Shown one piece after another: positions 1 through 5,028 of a stretch of DNA of 12,324 nucleotides. This stretch comes from JBOHNM01 sp050730675. GTDB lineage: Bacteria; Planctomycetota; Phycisphaerae; Phycisphaerales; UBA1924. Position 1 is the stretch's first letter; every line of letters begins with the position of its first letter. The stretch covers positions 1-12,324 of the forward strand of contig JBOHNM010000123.1 in NCBI GenBank assembly GCA_050730675.1. The letters run 5' to 3'. Under the pieces are notes generated by a model. It was not told where the DNA came from. It was given only the letters and a program-made list of their open reading frames with translations, and ran no database searches. A program made the translations under genes and the position numbers.

Positions 1-20
1 TCCTTGTTGTGCTTCGACAT
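1..20 (-). CDS. 5' end of an unidentified gene (partial)
   Basis: Only the first six codons and part of a seventh are visible on the minus strand, reading Met-Ser-Lys-His-Asn-Lys, before the window ends. The start is supported by GGAG on the minus strand (plus positions 29-32), 8 nt before the ATG. The gene lies 72 nt downstream of the hyperbasic micro-protein on the same strand, so the two may be co-transcribed. Nothing can be said about function. Because so little coding sequence is seen, the call rests on the ribosome binding site and the start codon alone. Confidence 0.35.
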
Positions 21-92
21 GACGGAATCTCCAATGTATGGGGAGCTGAGTGGTGTTTGACGAAGACGACGACGATGAGGCGGTGGCTCGGC

Positions 93-233
93 TCAGTTCA
101 TTCTCCGTCCGATACTGCGGCTTCCTCCCTTTCGCGCTGGGCCTGCACGAGTGGGGGTGCGGCGGCGAACGCGCGCTTTGGCGGCGCGGGAGGTTGATTT
201 GCGCTTGGCCTTCATGGCGGCGGTGTTTCGCAT
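93..233 (-). CDS. Hyperbasic 46-aa protein, histone-H1/protamine-like in composition
   Basis: This short reading frame encodes 46 residues, of which 17 are Lys or Arg and none are Asp or Glu. Ala, Ser, Thr, Pro and Gly make up most of the rest. It includes a KAKRK run (residues 8-12), an RVRRR run (21-25) and an RR pair at 43-44. The ATG at 233 has a strong Shine-Dalgarno AGAGGA (plus 240-245) exactly 6 nt upstream, the main reason for calling a gene this short. A second in-frame Met at residue 7 is less well placed. No hydrophobic segment or fold is predicted. Composition matches disordered nucleic-acid binders such as the tails of bacterial H1-like proteins, so DNA or RNA binding is an inference, not a recognised family match. 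A basic ribosome-associated peptide is the main alternative. Confidence 0.6.
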   Translation of the reverse strand: MRNTAAMKAKRKSTSRAAKARVRRRTPTRAGPARKGGSRSIGRRMN

Positions 234-532
234 CGGTGATCCTCTTGTGACAATGAGTCTTGAACTCTGAGTGGTCTCAGCGGCAACAACCGTTGAAACA
301 GCAGCGCCGGGCCACGCTGATACAGAGACTCTGCGTCAGAGGAGTGAGTCACGCGTGAAGCCCCATCGAATTCGAATTCAGGGCGGCGGAAGAGTCGAAT
401 GAACGTGGGGTGAATCGCATTTCACGCTATTGCCCGCGTGCCCAGACCCTCGTAAGTTGGGTCGGAATCTCAGTTGGAAACCGGGCAGCCGATCCCACAT
501 AAGTCGTTCGTACTGGCACCAAGGAGCTTGAC
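234..532. promoter_or_regulatory. Divergent intergenic region between hyperbasic gene and ferritin-like gene
   Basis: About 300 bases separate the minus-strand gene starting at 233 from the plus-strand gene starting at 533, so promoters for both directions should lie here. Visible structure includes a 12-bp palindrome GAATTCGAATTC at 368-379, which is also a tandem repeat of GAATTC, and a short inverted repeat CTCTG-cgt-CAGAG near 328-342. I could not place a convincing -10/-35 pair for either gene. No open frame here has a credible ribosome binding site. Confidence 0.4.
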
Positions 533-1243
533 ATGCGCAAGGCGAGAGCAGTTCGAGGACCTGCAATTGTGGCAGCCCAAGGGAGCGTTGGACAGCACCG
601 CCGCGCGATGCGGATCGACCTTATCCCGGCTGTCGGCGTGTACGAACGGGGCCTGATGTGGTGCTTGAGCGCGGCGAATCAACTGGCGGCAGACCTCCCC
701 GACATCGTGTTGCATATGGAGCACTGCCGGTTGAGGCAGCGTCTGGGCCGGTGTTTGATCAGTTCGGTGCGACGCGCGAAGGAATTGGAGCGAATGCTCG
801 CAGCCTCTCCAAGCGGTGGCGCAACTCCAGGCGATCACAGCTTGGTTGCATCGATTCGTCAATTCGACAAGTCGTCAATATCTCAACTCCACGAACGTCT
901 AGCCATCATCGGTTTGGTGAGGGTGGCCGTGGCGTCGCAACACGCAATGCTCCAACACCTGTGTGTGATCGCCCAGAGTGTCGGCCGAGGGGATGACCTC
1001 CCGGTGTTGCACGGCATGCGCGAGGAGTGCGGCTTTCTCGACAATCGGCTGCACGCCGCGGCCCAGGAATTGGCGGCGGCCGAGACACCCTCTCGCTTCT
1101 CAGTAGCGCCGGGATCGACCCTGCGGATGCGTGCGAGCGAACCCACCTCTACCGGCCGGATGCAACTGAAACTCGTGGGCCGCGATGTTGCACCGGCGCC
1201 TTCGCCGCAGATTCGACTGCACTGGAGACTTGCAGACTCATGA
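533..1243 (+). CDS. Divergent DUF892 (YciE/YciF) ferritin-like protein lacking metal ligands
   Basis: The 236-residue product is not an obvious family member at first sight, but it aligns with the intact YciE/YciF-type protein at 3542-4111. Residues 37-96 align without gaps at an offset of 27: a shared Tyr, QL, LP and an LER-(I/M)-L motif. Residues 140-177 align at an offset of 24, sharing L-C..A....GR..DL..L.....E and then L...A. The acidic residues expected to bind metal in the helices are mostly replaced: E21 by A48, E49 and E50 by I76 and S77, E109 and E112 by V133 and Q136, E142 by C166. It therefore looks like a ferritin-like fold without a di-iron site. It carries about 33 extra N-terminal and 55 extra C-terminal residues. 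The start is backed by AAGGAG at 521-526, 6 nt before the ATG. The stop is 13 nt before the DUF3309 gene, suggesting co-transcription. The family call is from my own alignment to the neighbour. Confidence 0.62.
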   Translation: MRKARAVRGPAIVAAQGSVGQHRRAMRIDLIPAVGVYERGLMWCLSAANQLAADLPDIVLHMEHCRLRQRLGRCLISSVRRAKELERMLAASPSGGATPGDHSLVASIRQFDKSSISQLHERLAIIGLVRVAVASQHAMLQHLCVIAQSVGRGDDLPVLHGMREECGFLDNRLHAAAQELAAAETPSRFSVAPGSTLRMRASEPTSTGRMQLKLVGRDVAPAPSPQIRLHWRLADS

Positions 1244-1256
1244 CAGGAGAACACCC

Positions 1257-1412
1257 ATGCTCGGACTCATCTTGCTCATCGTTGTGATCCTGCTTCTGGT
1301 CGGCTCGGTGCCCGCCTATCCCTACAGCCGCAGGTGGGGCTACGGACCGAGCGGGTTGCTCGGAGTGGTGCTCATCGTGCTGCTGGTGCTCTTGCTGCTG
1401 GGCAGGATCTAG
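1257..1412 (+). CDS. DUF3309 family membrane micro-protein
   Basis: The 51-residue product begins MLGLILLIVVILLLVGSVP, continues with an aromatic and glycine-rich centre (YPYSRRWGYGPSG, residues 21-33) and ends in a second run of Leu and Val before GRI. This layout, two hydrophobic helices around a YSRxWGYGPSG centre, is the hallmark of DUF3309 proteins, and the length is full for the family. Function is unknown; genes of this type often sit beside general-stress genes. A hairpin of two membrane helices is likely. The start at 1257 is preferred over the longer upstream frame (from 1185), because AGGAGA at 1245-1250 lies 6 nt upstream and the hydrophobic helix starts at once. It follows the ferritin-like gene by 13 nt and is closed by a terminator. 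Confidence 0.85.
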   Translation: MLGLILLIVVILLLVGSVPAYPYSRRWGYGPSGLLGVVLIVLLVLLLLGRI

Positions 1413-1444
1413 CATCCAAACGCCACGGACTGGAATCTTGCATC

Positions 1445-1484
1445 AAGCCGGCGTCGCCCATTGGGTGGGTGACGCCGGCTTTTC
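1445..1484 (+). terminator. Rho-independent terminator after the DUF3309 gene
   Basis: A perfect 9-bp stem, GCCGGCGTC (1447-1455) with GACGCCGGC (1471-1479), encloses a 15-nt loop region that can pair further through CCC and GGG. The stem is flanked by AA on the left and TTTT on the right (1480-1483), then a C and TTC. It sits 32 nt past the stop of the DUF3309 gene and should end the plus-strand ferritin-like/DUF3309 transcript. Confidence 0.85.
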
Positions 1485-1682
1485 TTCTAGATTCAAGCAA
1501 CGGACGGCGGCCGGTTTGGATCACCTGCGGGGGCGTGCCACGGCGATTGCGTCATGACACGGTGACAAGGTCTAACGGTGAAGGCACCGCCTGCATCGTC
1601 CGGCCCTTCCAGCTTGAGTTGAACGACAGGGCGCGACGAGCCCGCCATGGCCAGACCGGGTTGCCCGATTGAAGTCGCCTGA
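1485..1682. other. Gene-free spacer between convergent units
   Basis: Nothing convincing was found here. Open frames exist on both strands, including a 51-codon minus-strand frame, but none has a ribosome binding site or a recognisable product. The stretch is the 3' flank of the plus-strand DUF3309 transcript and of the minus-strand 25-codon gene. No clear terminator for the latter was seen. Confidence 0.4.
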
Positions 1683-1760
1683 TCATCCCGTGCATCCGCG
1701 GATCAACAGGATGATGAGGATGATCGGCAATGGCACGCCCAATGCCCAAAGCAGGATCAT
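1683..1760 (-). CDS. 25-aa hydrophobic single-helix membrane peptide
   Basis: This tiny frame encodes 25 residues starting MILLWALGVPLPIILIILL and ending in a short Arg-Gly-Cys tail. Almost the whole peptide would be one transmembrane helix with a GVPLP kink in its first half. The W-x-L-G-V-P-x-P pattern resembles short unnamed peptides I recall from many Gram-negative genomes, but that recollection is not a verified match. A moderate ribosome binding site (AAGG on the minus strand) lies 8 nt before the ATG. It is downstream of the glycine-zipper stress gene on the same strand, separated by a strong hairpin. It may be expressed by read-through or from its own promoter. It is too small for normal gene callers. 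Confidence 0.5.
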   Translation of the reverse strand: MILLWALGVPLPIILIILLIRGCTG

Positions 1761-1790
1761 CGGTCTGACCTTGCCGGAGCGAGGGCGGGC

Positions 1791-1828
1791 AAAATTGGCC
1801 GCCGGCGCCGAAGATCGGCGCCGGCGGC
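1791..1828 (-). terminator. Strong GC hairpin with T-run, terminator of the stress-protein gene
   Basis: A perfect 13-bp stem pairs 1798-1810 with 1816-1828 around a 5-nt loop (AAGAT on the plus strand). Read on the minus strand, the stem is followed by CAATTTT, giving the layout of an intrinsic terminator for the gene ending at 1902. The T-run begins three bases after the stem, so efficiency may be moderate. On the plus strand no T-run follows, so it is assigned to the minus direction. Confidence 0.6.
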
Positions 1829-1901
1829 GGGTATGGGGGGCTGGTGTGTGTGCATCACGCATGTGCGTTTCGCCTTGGGTTATGCCGAAGAAAGCGGCAA
1901 T

Positions 1902-2462
1902 TCAGCCCGTATACGTCTTGTCGGGGCTGTACTTGTTGACCTTAATGTCGGCGGACGCTTCAGAAGTAGACGTGATGTCTTCCATCGCATTGTCCTTCAG
2001 GACAGTTTTCGCCTTCGTCACCTCGTCGCCGTTCTCACAGTGAACGGATATCAGCATGCCGCCGCTCTTGATCTTGCCTTCGAAGCGCTTGGCCTCGAAT
2101 TCCGGAATGCCCATGCCGACCAGTGCCCCGACCAGCCCACCCGCGGCTGCGCCCACGGCGGCGCCGCTGAGTGCCGCGAGCAGCGGACCGGCCGCGATCA
2201 GCGGGCCCACGCCCGGGATGGCTAACGCGCCCAAGCCCGCGAGCAGTCCGACGGTCCCACCCAGGACGCCGCCGGTGCCGGCCCCGGCGGCAGCGCCTTC
2301 GGGAGCCTTGGTGTGATGCTCAACGGCAAAGTCGCGGGTGCTTGACTTGTCCGGCATAAGAACCGAAATGTCGTTCTCGCTGAAGCCGCGACCCTTAAGG
2401 CTGGTAACAGCGTTGCGGATCTGCTCGTAAGACGATGCGATTCCAAAAACAGAGGTTGCCAT
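1902..2462 (-). CDS. General-stress protein with N-terminal YflT-like domain and glycine zipper
   Basis: The 186-residue product starts with VFGIASSYEQIRNAVTSLKG and continues GFSENDISVLMPD (residues 26-38). This is the pattern of the heat-induced stress protein YflT/GsiB-type domain (general stress protein 17M-like): an aliphatic strand, a helix, then a 'DISVL' strand. Residues 57-119 form a long Gly/Ala-rich segment with regular GxxxG spacing, a glycine zipper likely to insert into or pack against membrane. A C-terminal alpha/beta part (120-186) contains GGMLISVHCENGDE, resembling the second half of the same domain. There is no signal peptide. The start is supported by AGGAG 7 nt upstream on the minus strand. 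It lies 67 nt downstream of the BON lipoprotein gene on the same strand, probably co-transcribed. Exact biochemical role is unknown. Confidence 0.78.
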   Translation of the reverse strand: MATSVFGIASSYEQIRNAVTSLKGRGFSENDISVLMPDKSSTRDFAVEHHTKAPEGAAAGAGTGGVLGGTVGLLAGLGALAIPGVGPLIAAGPLLAALSGAAVGAAAGGLVGALVGMGIPEFEAKRFEGKIKSGGMLISVHCENGDEVTKAKTVLKDNAMEDITSTSEASADIKVNKYSPDKTYTG

Positions 2463-2472
2463 GGACTGCTCC

Positions 2473-2502
2473 TGAGAGGTGTTTGACTGAGAAGTGTTTG
2501 AC
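2473..2502 (-). repeat. Tandem 15-bp repeat in the leader of the stress-protein gene
   Basis: On the minus strand GTCAAACACTTCTCA is followed at once by GTCAAACACCTCTCA, 14 of 15 bases identical. The second copy runs directly into the AGGAG ribosome binding site of the gene starting at 2462. A further partial match (TTCTCAGTCA, plus 2511-2520) lies just upstream. The position suggests a role in translation initiation or a regulator site, but this is only inference. Confidence 0.7.
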
Positions 2503-2529
2503 CAGTGGGATGACTGAGAACCTGAGGTT

Positions 2530-2997
2530 TCAGTTCGGGGCCTTGAGTTCCAGTTCGTTGGTGACCTTCACCACGCCGGCTGTATCGCGAGCGTGTTGCT
2601 CTACGAGGCGGCGGTCGTTCTCGGTGTCCACTACACCACGGAGGGTGACTTCGGCCGCGATCGTGATGATCTTGGCATTCTGCGCAGCGGCGGAAAGCGC
2701 TTTGTCGGCCATCAGTTTCTGCCGGATGGCCGCGGTGATCTTGGTGTCGGCGTCGGTATTGCTCTGGTCCATCGGCGTCAAGCCGCCGGCCTTGCGGTCG
2801 TCGGCATTTCGGCCCGTATTGTCGGGTTTCAGAGGTGTTGTCGGCTTATCTGGCGCCGGTGTGGGGGCCGGGGTCGCCGGGGTCGGCGCACGCTCCGACT
2901 CCGTCTTGCGATCGCAGCCAGCCTGCAAAGACAATCCGATTACCGCCAACAGAACCGACACGTGGGCGACAAGTCGGGGGGAAGAAGATGACTTCAT
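2530..2997 (-). CDS. BON-domain lipoprotein (OsmY-like)
   Basis: The 155-residue product has a lipoprotein signal peptide: charged start, hydrophobic stretch (residues 9-24) and lipobox LQAGC with Cys28 as the lipidated residue. A Pro/Thr/Ala-rich linker (about 37-58) and a charged segment lead to one BON domain (82-152). The domain shows the family pattern D-x-x-I-x-x-x-I-x-x-x-L near its start, an ITIAAEVTLRGVVDTE core strand and a final VVKVTNELEL strand. BON domains bind phospholipid or other envelope ligands; OsmY is the well-known osmotically induced example with two copies. This one has a single copy on a tether, so it is probably anchored to a membrane facing the periplasm. The start at 2997 has GGAG 8 nt upstream on the minus strand. 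The stress-protein gene follows 67 nt downstream. Confidence 0.85.
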   Translation of the reverse strand: MKSSSSPRLVAHVSVLLAVIGLSLQAGCDRKTESERAPTPATPAPTPAPDKPTTPLKPDNTGRNADDRKAGGLTPMDQSNTDADTKITAAIRQKLMADKALSAAAQNAKIITIAAEVTLRGVVDTENDRRLVEQHARDTAGVVKVTNELELKAPN

Positions 2998-3193
2998 GAC
3001 CAGTACTCCATGGGGGAGGTGATTGTGAACTACGTCACTCTCGATGATCCGTCCAAGCCTTGCAGTTTGAGTGAACTGCTCGTGAATCGAGCGCTATCAG
3101 TGAAAAACAGGCCGTCATACGGATTGCGAGAGTGGTAAACGGGCGTTGAGCCCATCGCTTTCGTCGGCTATTCAAATCACCAATGAAGGCACC

Positions 3194-3214
3194 CCACCGG
3201 CAGCAAGCCGGTGG
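3194..3214. other. Perfect 8-bp hairpin CCACCGGC/GCCGGTGG
   Basis: CCACCGGC (3194-3201) pairs with GCCGGTGG (3207-3214) around an AGCAA loop. No T-run follows in either direction, so it is not a standard intrinsic terminator. It lies about 200 bp upstream of the BON lipoprotein gene and 330 bp upstream of the ferritin-like gene, so it could be part of a small transcript or a binding site. Confidence 0.5.
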
Positions 3215-3409
3215 AGTGCGGCACCAGGGACTGTGTTTCGCCTCGCATCCACACGCGAGGCTTCGGAGATGAGCGGCGCAGTTCCGCACCGTCGACCAAA
3301 TGATGTCGATGACGGAGGCGGATCTGCTGAAGCAGGGCTAAATCAATGTTCATGTTCGCCAATCGGGAGTATTTGTCGGCTCGCCGGCCACAAACGGGCG
3401 ATCAGTGCG

Positions 3410-3431
3410 GCTGCGTTCACGCTGCGTTCAC
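3410..3431 (+). repeat. Tandem 11-bp direct repeat GCTGCGTTCAC x2
   Basis: Two identical 11-base copies, GCTGCGTTCAC, stand head to tail 110 bp upstream of the ferritin-like gene at 3542. The period is close to one turn of the helix, so a protein could contact both copies on one DNA face. This is compatible with an activator or repressor site for that gene, but no known operator was recognised. Confidence 0.6.
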
Positions 3432-3541
3432 AGGCGACTCATCCGCTGGAGCAAACTGTGAATGTCTGCACAAGCCCGATCTCGATGATGCGGGCCGCTG
3501 TGTGACGCTCGACACAAGAGTAAGCCACGAAAGGACCGAGC

Positions 3542-4111
3542 ATGACTCTGCGCACGATGACCGATCTGTACGTCAACCTGCTTCAGGACACCCACAATGC
3601 CGAGAAGCAGTTGATCAAGGCGCTGCCTCGCGTCGCCAAGGCGGCGGCGAAGCCGCAGTTGGCCGAGGCCGTCTTAGCGCACCTTGAAGAGACCAAGCAA
3701 CAGGCCGCACGGCTCGAGCGAATACTCAAGGACCTGCAGAAGCGTCCCGGCGGCGAGAACTGCGAGGCCATGGAGGGCCTGATCGAGGAGTGCAAGGAGC
3801 TGATCGATGCCGACGCGGATGATTCGGTCCGCGACGCAGCGATGATCGTCGCTGCCCAGAAAGTCGAGCACTATGAGATCGCCGCATACGGAAGCCTTTG
3901 CGCCTTCGCGAAGCTGCTGGGACGCGACGAAGACCTCGCGTTGCTGAAGCAGTCGAGCAAGGAGGAGCATGCCGCTAATGAGCACCTTAACTCGCTCGCC
4001 ACTTCCAGCGTAAATTCGGAAGCCGCCGCGACTGAGGGTGAAGAACTCACCGTTCATGTCAAGTCCCGTCGCTCTGGTTCGATTCAGGGGAGCAGGTCCC
4101 GGGCACGCTGA
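3542..4111 (+). CDS. YciE/YciF-type ferritin-like protein (DUF892)
   Basis: The 189-residue product is full length for the DUF892 family of four-helix ferritin-like stress proteins. Helix 1 contains LYVNLLQDTHNAEKQL (9-24), helix 2 AEAVLAHLEETKQQAARLERIL (41-62), helix 3 VEHYEIAAYGSLCAFAKLLG (108-127) and helix 4 KEEHAANEHLNSLA (140-153). Candidate di-metal ligands are Glu21, Glu50 (or 49), Glu109, Glu112, Glu142 and His143, all present. Members are induced by osmotic or general stress, and a peroxide or iron role is inferred from the fold, not proven. The C-terminal 30 residues are basic and probably disordered. AAGGA at 3531-3535 lies 6 nt before the ATG. Its stop overlaps an ATG at 4111 (TGATG), which could couple translation to the downstream lipoprotein. 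Confidence 0.9.
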   Translation: MTLRTMTDLYVNLLQDTHNAEKQLIKALPRVAKAAAKPQLAEAVLAHLEETKQQAARLERILKDLQKRPGGENCEAMEGLIEECKELIDADADDSVRDAAMIVAAQKVEHYEIAAYGSLCAFAKLLGRDEDLALLKQSSKEEHAANEHLNSLATSSVNSEAAATEGEELTVHVKSRRSGSIQGSRSRAR

Positions 4112-4170
4112 TGCTCTATGTGCGGTTGCCACCCAGTCTCTTGCCTTTTTCTTCTTTGGGAGCCGAATCG

Positions 4171-4590
4171 ATGCTCACGCAATTCACGCTGGCCGTCGGA
4201 ACCATGCTCCTCGCTGTTGGTATATCCGGTTGCGGTCACTCCAGGGTGGAGACCGACTCAACGCTGCACGGAGACATGAAGCTGGAGATGCACATCCAGG
4301 GCCCGACGATCAAATACGATGGTGTGTTTGTCTCGGAGAAGCTCTTCGACCGTGTGAAGGAAGGCAAGACGGGAACCGATTGGTTGATCGCGGTGCTCGG
4401 GGAGCCCACCTCCAAGGCCGAGCTCCGCGATGGCAGCGAGATCTGGAAATGGTCGTACCGGCCGCTGGAGCAGGGTGTTTCGGTCGTTACACTGTTCGGC
4501 GGAGGGTCAAAGGACCAACCGCAGCCGCAGCCATCCAGCGCCTTTGTGCGAATCCAGGGCGCAACTGTTGTGGAAAAATGGCGAGATTGA
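4171..4590 (+). CDS. Small BamE/SmpA-like lipoprotein
   Basis: From the ATG at 4171 the product has 139 residues. Residues 4-20 are hydrophobic and lead to a lipobox ISGC with Cys21 as the lipidated residue. The mature part holds KLFDRVKEGKTGTDWLIAVL followed by GEPTSKAELRDGSEIWKWSY (77-96). The 'helix, W-x-x-x-x-LG-x-P-T, then strand with W-x-W-x-Y' pattern is typical of the BamE/SmpA-OmlA fold, so it is probably an envelope lipoprotein that binds a partner protein; it is unlikely to be BamE itself. The start at 4171 is preferred because GGAG (4159-4162) lies 8 nt upstream and the signal peptide then has normal length. A longer form from ATG 4111, overlapping the ferritin-like stop, would add 20 residues including the only early Arg and cannot be excluded. 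It converges on the receiver gene with only 15 nt between stops. Confidence 0.72.
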   Translation: MLTQFTLAVGTMLLAVGISGCGHSRVETDSTLHGDMKLEMHIQGPTIKYDGVFVSEKLFDRVKEGKTGTDWLIAVLGEPTSKAELRDGSEIWKWSYRPLEQGVSVVTLFGGGSKDQPQPQPSSAFVRIQGATVVEKWRD

Positions 4591-4605
4591 AGCAGTTATG
4601 TGGGG

Positions 4606-5028
4606 TCATTGCGGACGGCCGCACTCGCCGTCCACCTCGGGCGTCAACACAAATTCGCCCGCCGCGACCCTTCGAATGGCATGGATCACATCATCGAGTG
4701 TCTCGCCTTTCGATACGTAGCCCCACGCTCCCGCGTCGATTGCGCGGTGAATGTAATCTGACTGGACGTGTCCGCTGAACATCACGACTTTCGCGCTCGG
4801 TAGCGCCCCGACGATACTGCGGGCGATCTCGAACGTGTCATGCCCGGGCATATCCAGATCGAGCAGAACGACGTCCGGGCGTATGGTCATCGCTGTCCGC
4901 AGCGCCAAGCTCCCGTTTTCTACCCATTCGCCCCATTCAATTCCCGGCTCAAACGCCAGCCGCCGTTTCAGAGCCTCGGCCATCAACCGATTGTCGTCCA
5001 CGCACAAGACCCGGATCGGTCCGTTCAC
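4606..5028 (-). CDS. Stand-alone NarL-like response regulator receiver, no output domain
   Basis: The 140-residue product is a complete receiver domain: acidic pair D11-D12, phospho-acceptor D57 in VVLLDLDMPG, S85 and K107 in YVSKGE. The end of the domain, AIRRVAAGEFVLTPEV, is the NarL/FixJ pattern that normally leads into a LuxR-type helix-turn-helix, but the protein stops about ten residues later. The sequence beyond the stop is the lipoprotein gene on the other strand, so no broken HTH remains. It starts with GTG whose GTGA overlaps the TGA of the kinase upstream; GGAG lies 8 nt before it. This tight coupling makes it a likely phosphorylation partner of that kinase. It may act as a protein-binding switch or phosphate shuttle. 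Confidence 0.88.
   Translation of the reverse strand: MNGPIRVLCVDDNRLMAEALKRRLAFEPGIEWGEWVENGSLALRTAMTIRPDVVLLDLDMPGHDTFEIARSIVGALPSAKVVMFSGHVQSDYIHRAIDAGAWGYVSKGETLDDVIHAIRRVAAGEFVLTPEVDGECGRPQ

Larger units (their letters stand above)
2998..3541. promoter_or_regulatory. Divergent gene-free region between BON lipoprotein and YciE/YciF gene
   Basis: The genes at 2997 (minus) and 3542 (plus) point away from each other, so this 544-base stretch should contain both promoters. Open frames up to 119 codons occur here but have no ribosome binding site or recognisable product. Visible structure consists of a perfect 8-bp hairpin at 3194-3214 and a perfect tandem 11-bp repeat at 3410-3431, listed separately. 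No confident sigma70-type promoter could be placed. The length is generous for a simple promoter region and leaves room for an unrecognised small RNA. Confidence 0.45.

Noticed and set aside
50..250. 66-codon plus-strand frame with an acidic run near its start
   Set aside because: It is the mirror of the hyperbasic minus-strand frame. The minus strand has the well-spaced ribosome binding site, while the plus frame gives a Trp/Cys/Arg-rich product without a plausible fold.
445..515. Possible extracytoplasmic-sigma promoter with GGAAAC and GTCGTT
   Set aside because: The spacing between the two elements (about 21 nt) is longer than the usual 15-17 nt, so the match is not convincing.
1833..2316. 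Plus-strand frames opposite the glycine-zipper stress gene
   Set aside because: They are Pro/Ala/Arg-rich mirrors of the Gly/Ala-rich minus-strand coding sequence, with no start signals.
3273..3341. Short plus-strand open stretch ending MMSMTEADLLKQG
   Set aside because: It looks protein-like but is only 13 codons from its first ATG, has no ribosome binding site, and no parent gene could be recognised, so it cannot be called a gene or a remnant.
3146..3505. 119-codon plus-strand frame in the divergent spacer
   Set aside because: No ribosome binding site, mixed composition with no hydrophobic core pattern, and overlapping the structured promoter region; treated as chance.
4591..4605. Possible bidirectional terminator between convergent lipoprotein and receiver genes
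   Set aside because: The gap is only 15 nt and no stem-loop was found in it or just beyond it.
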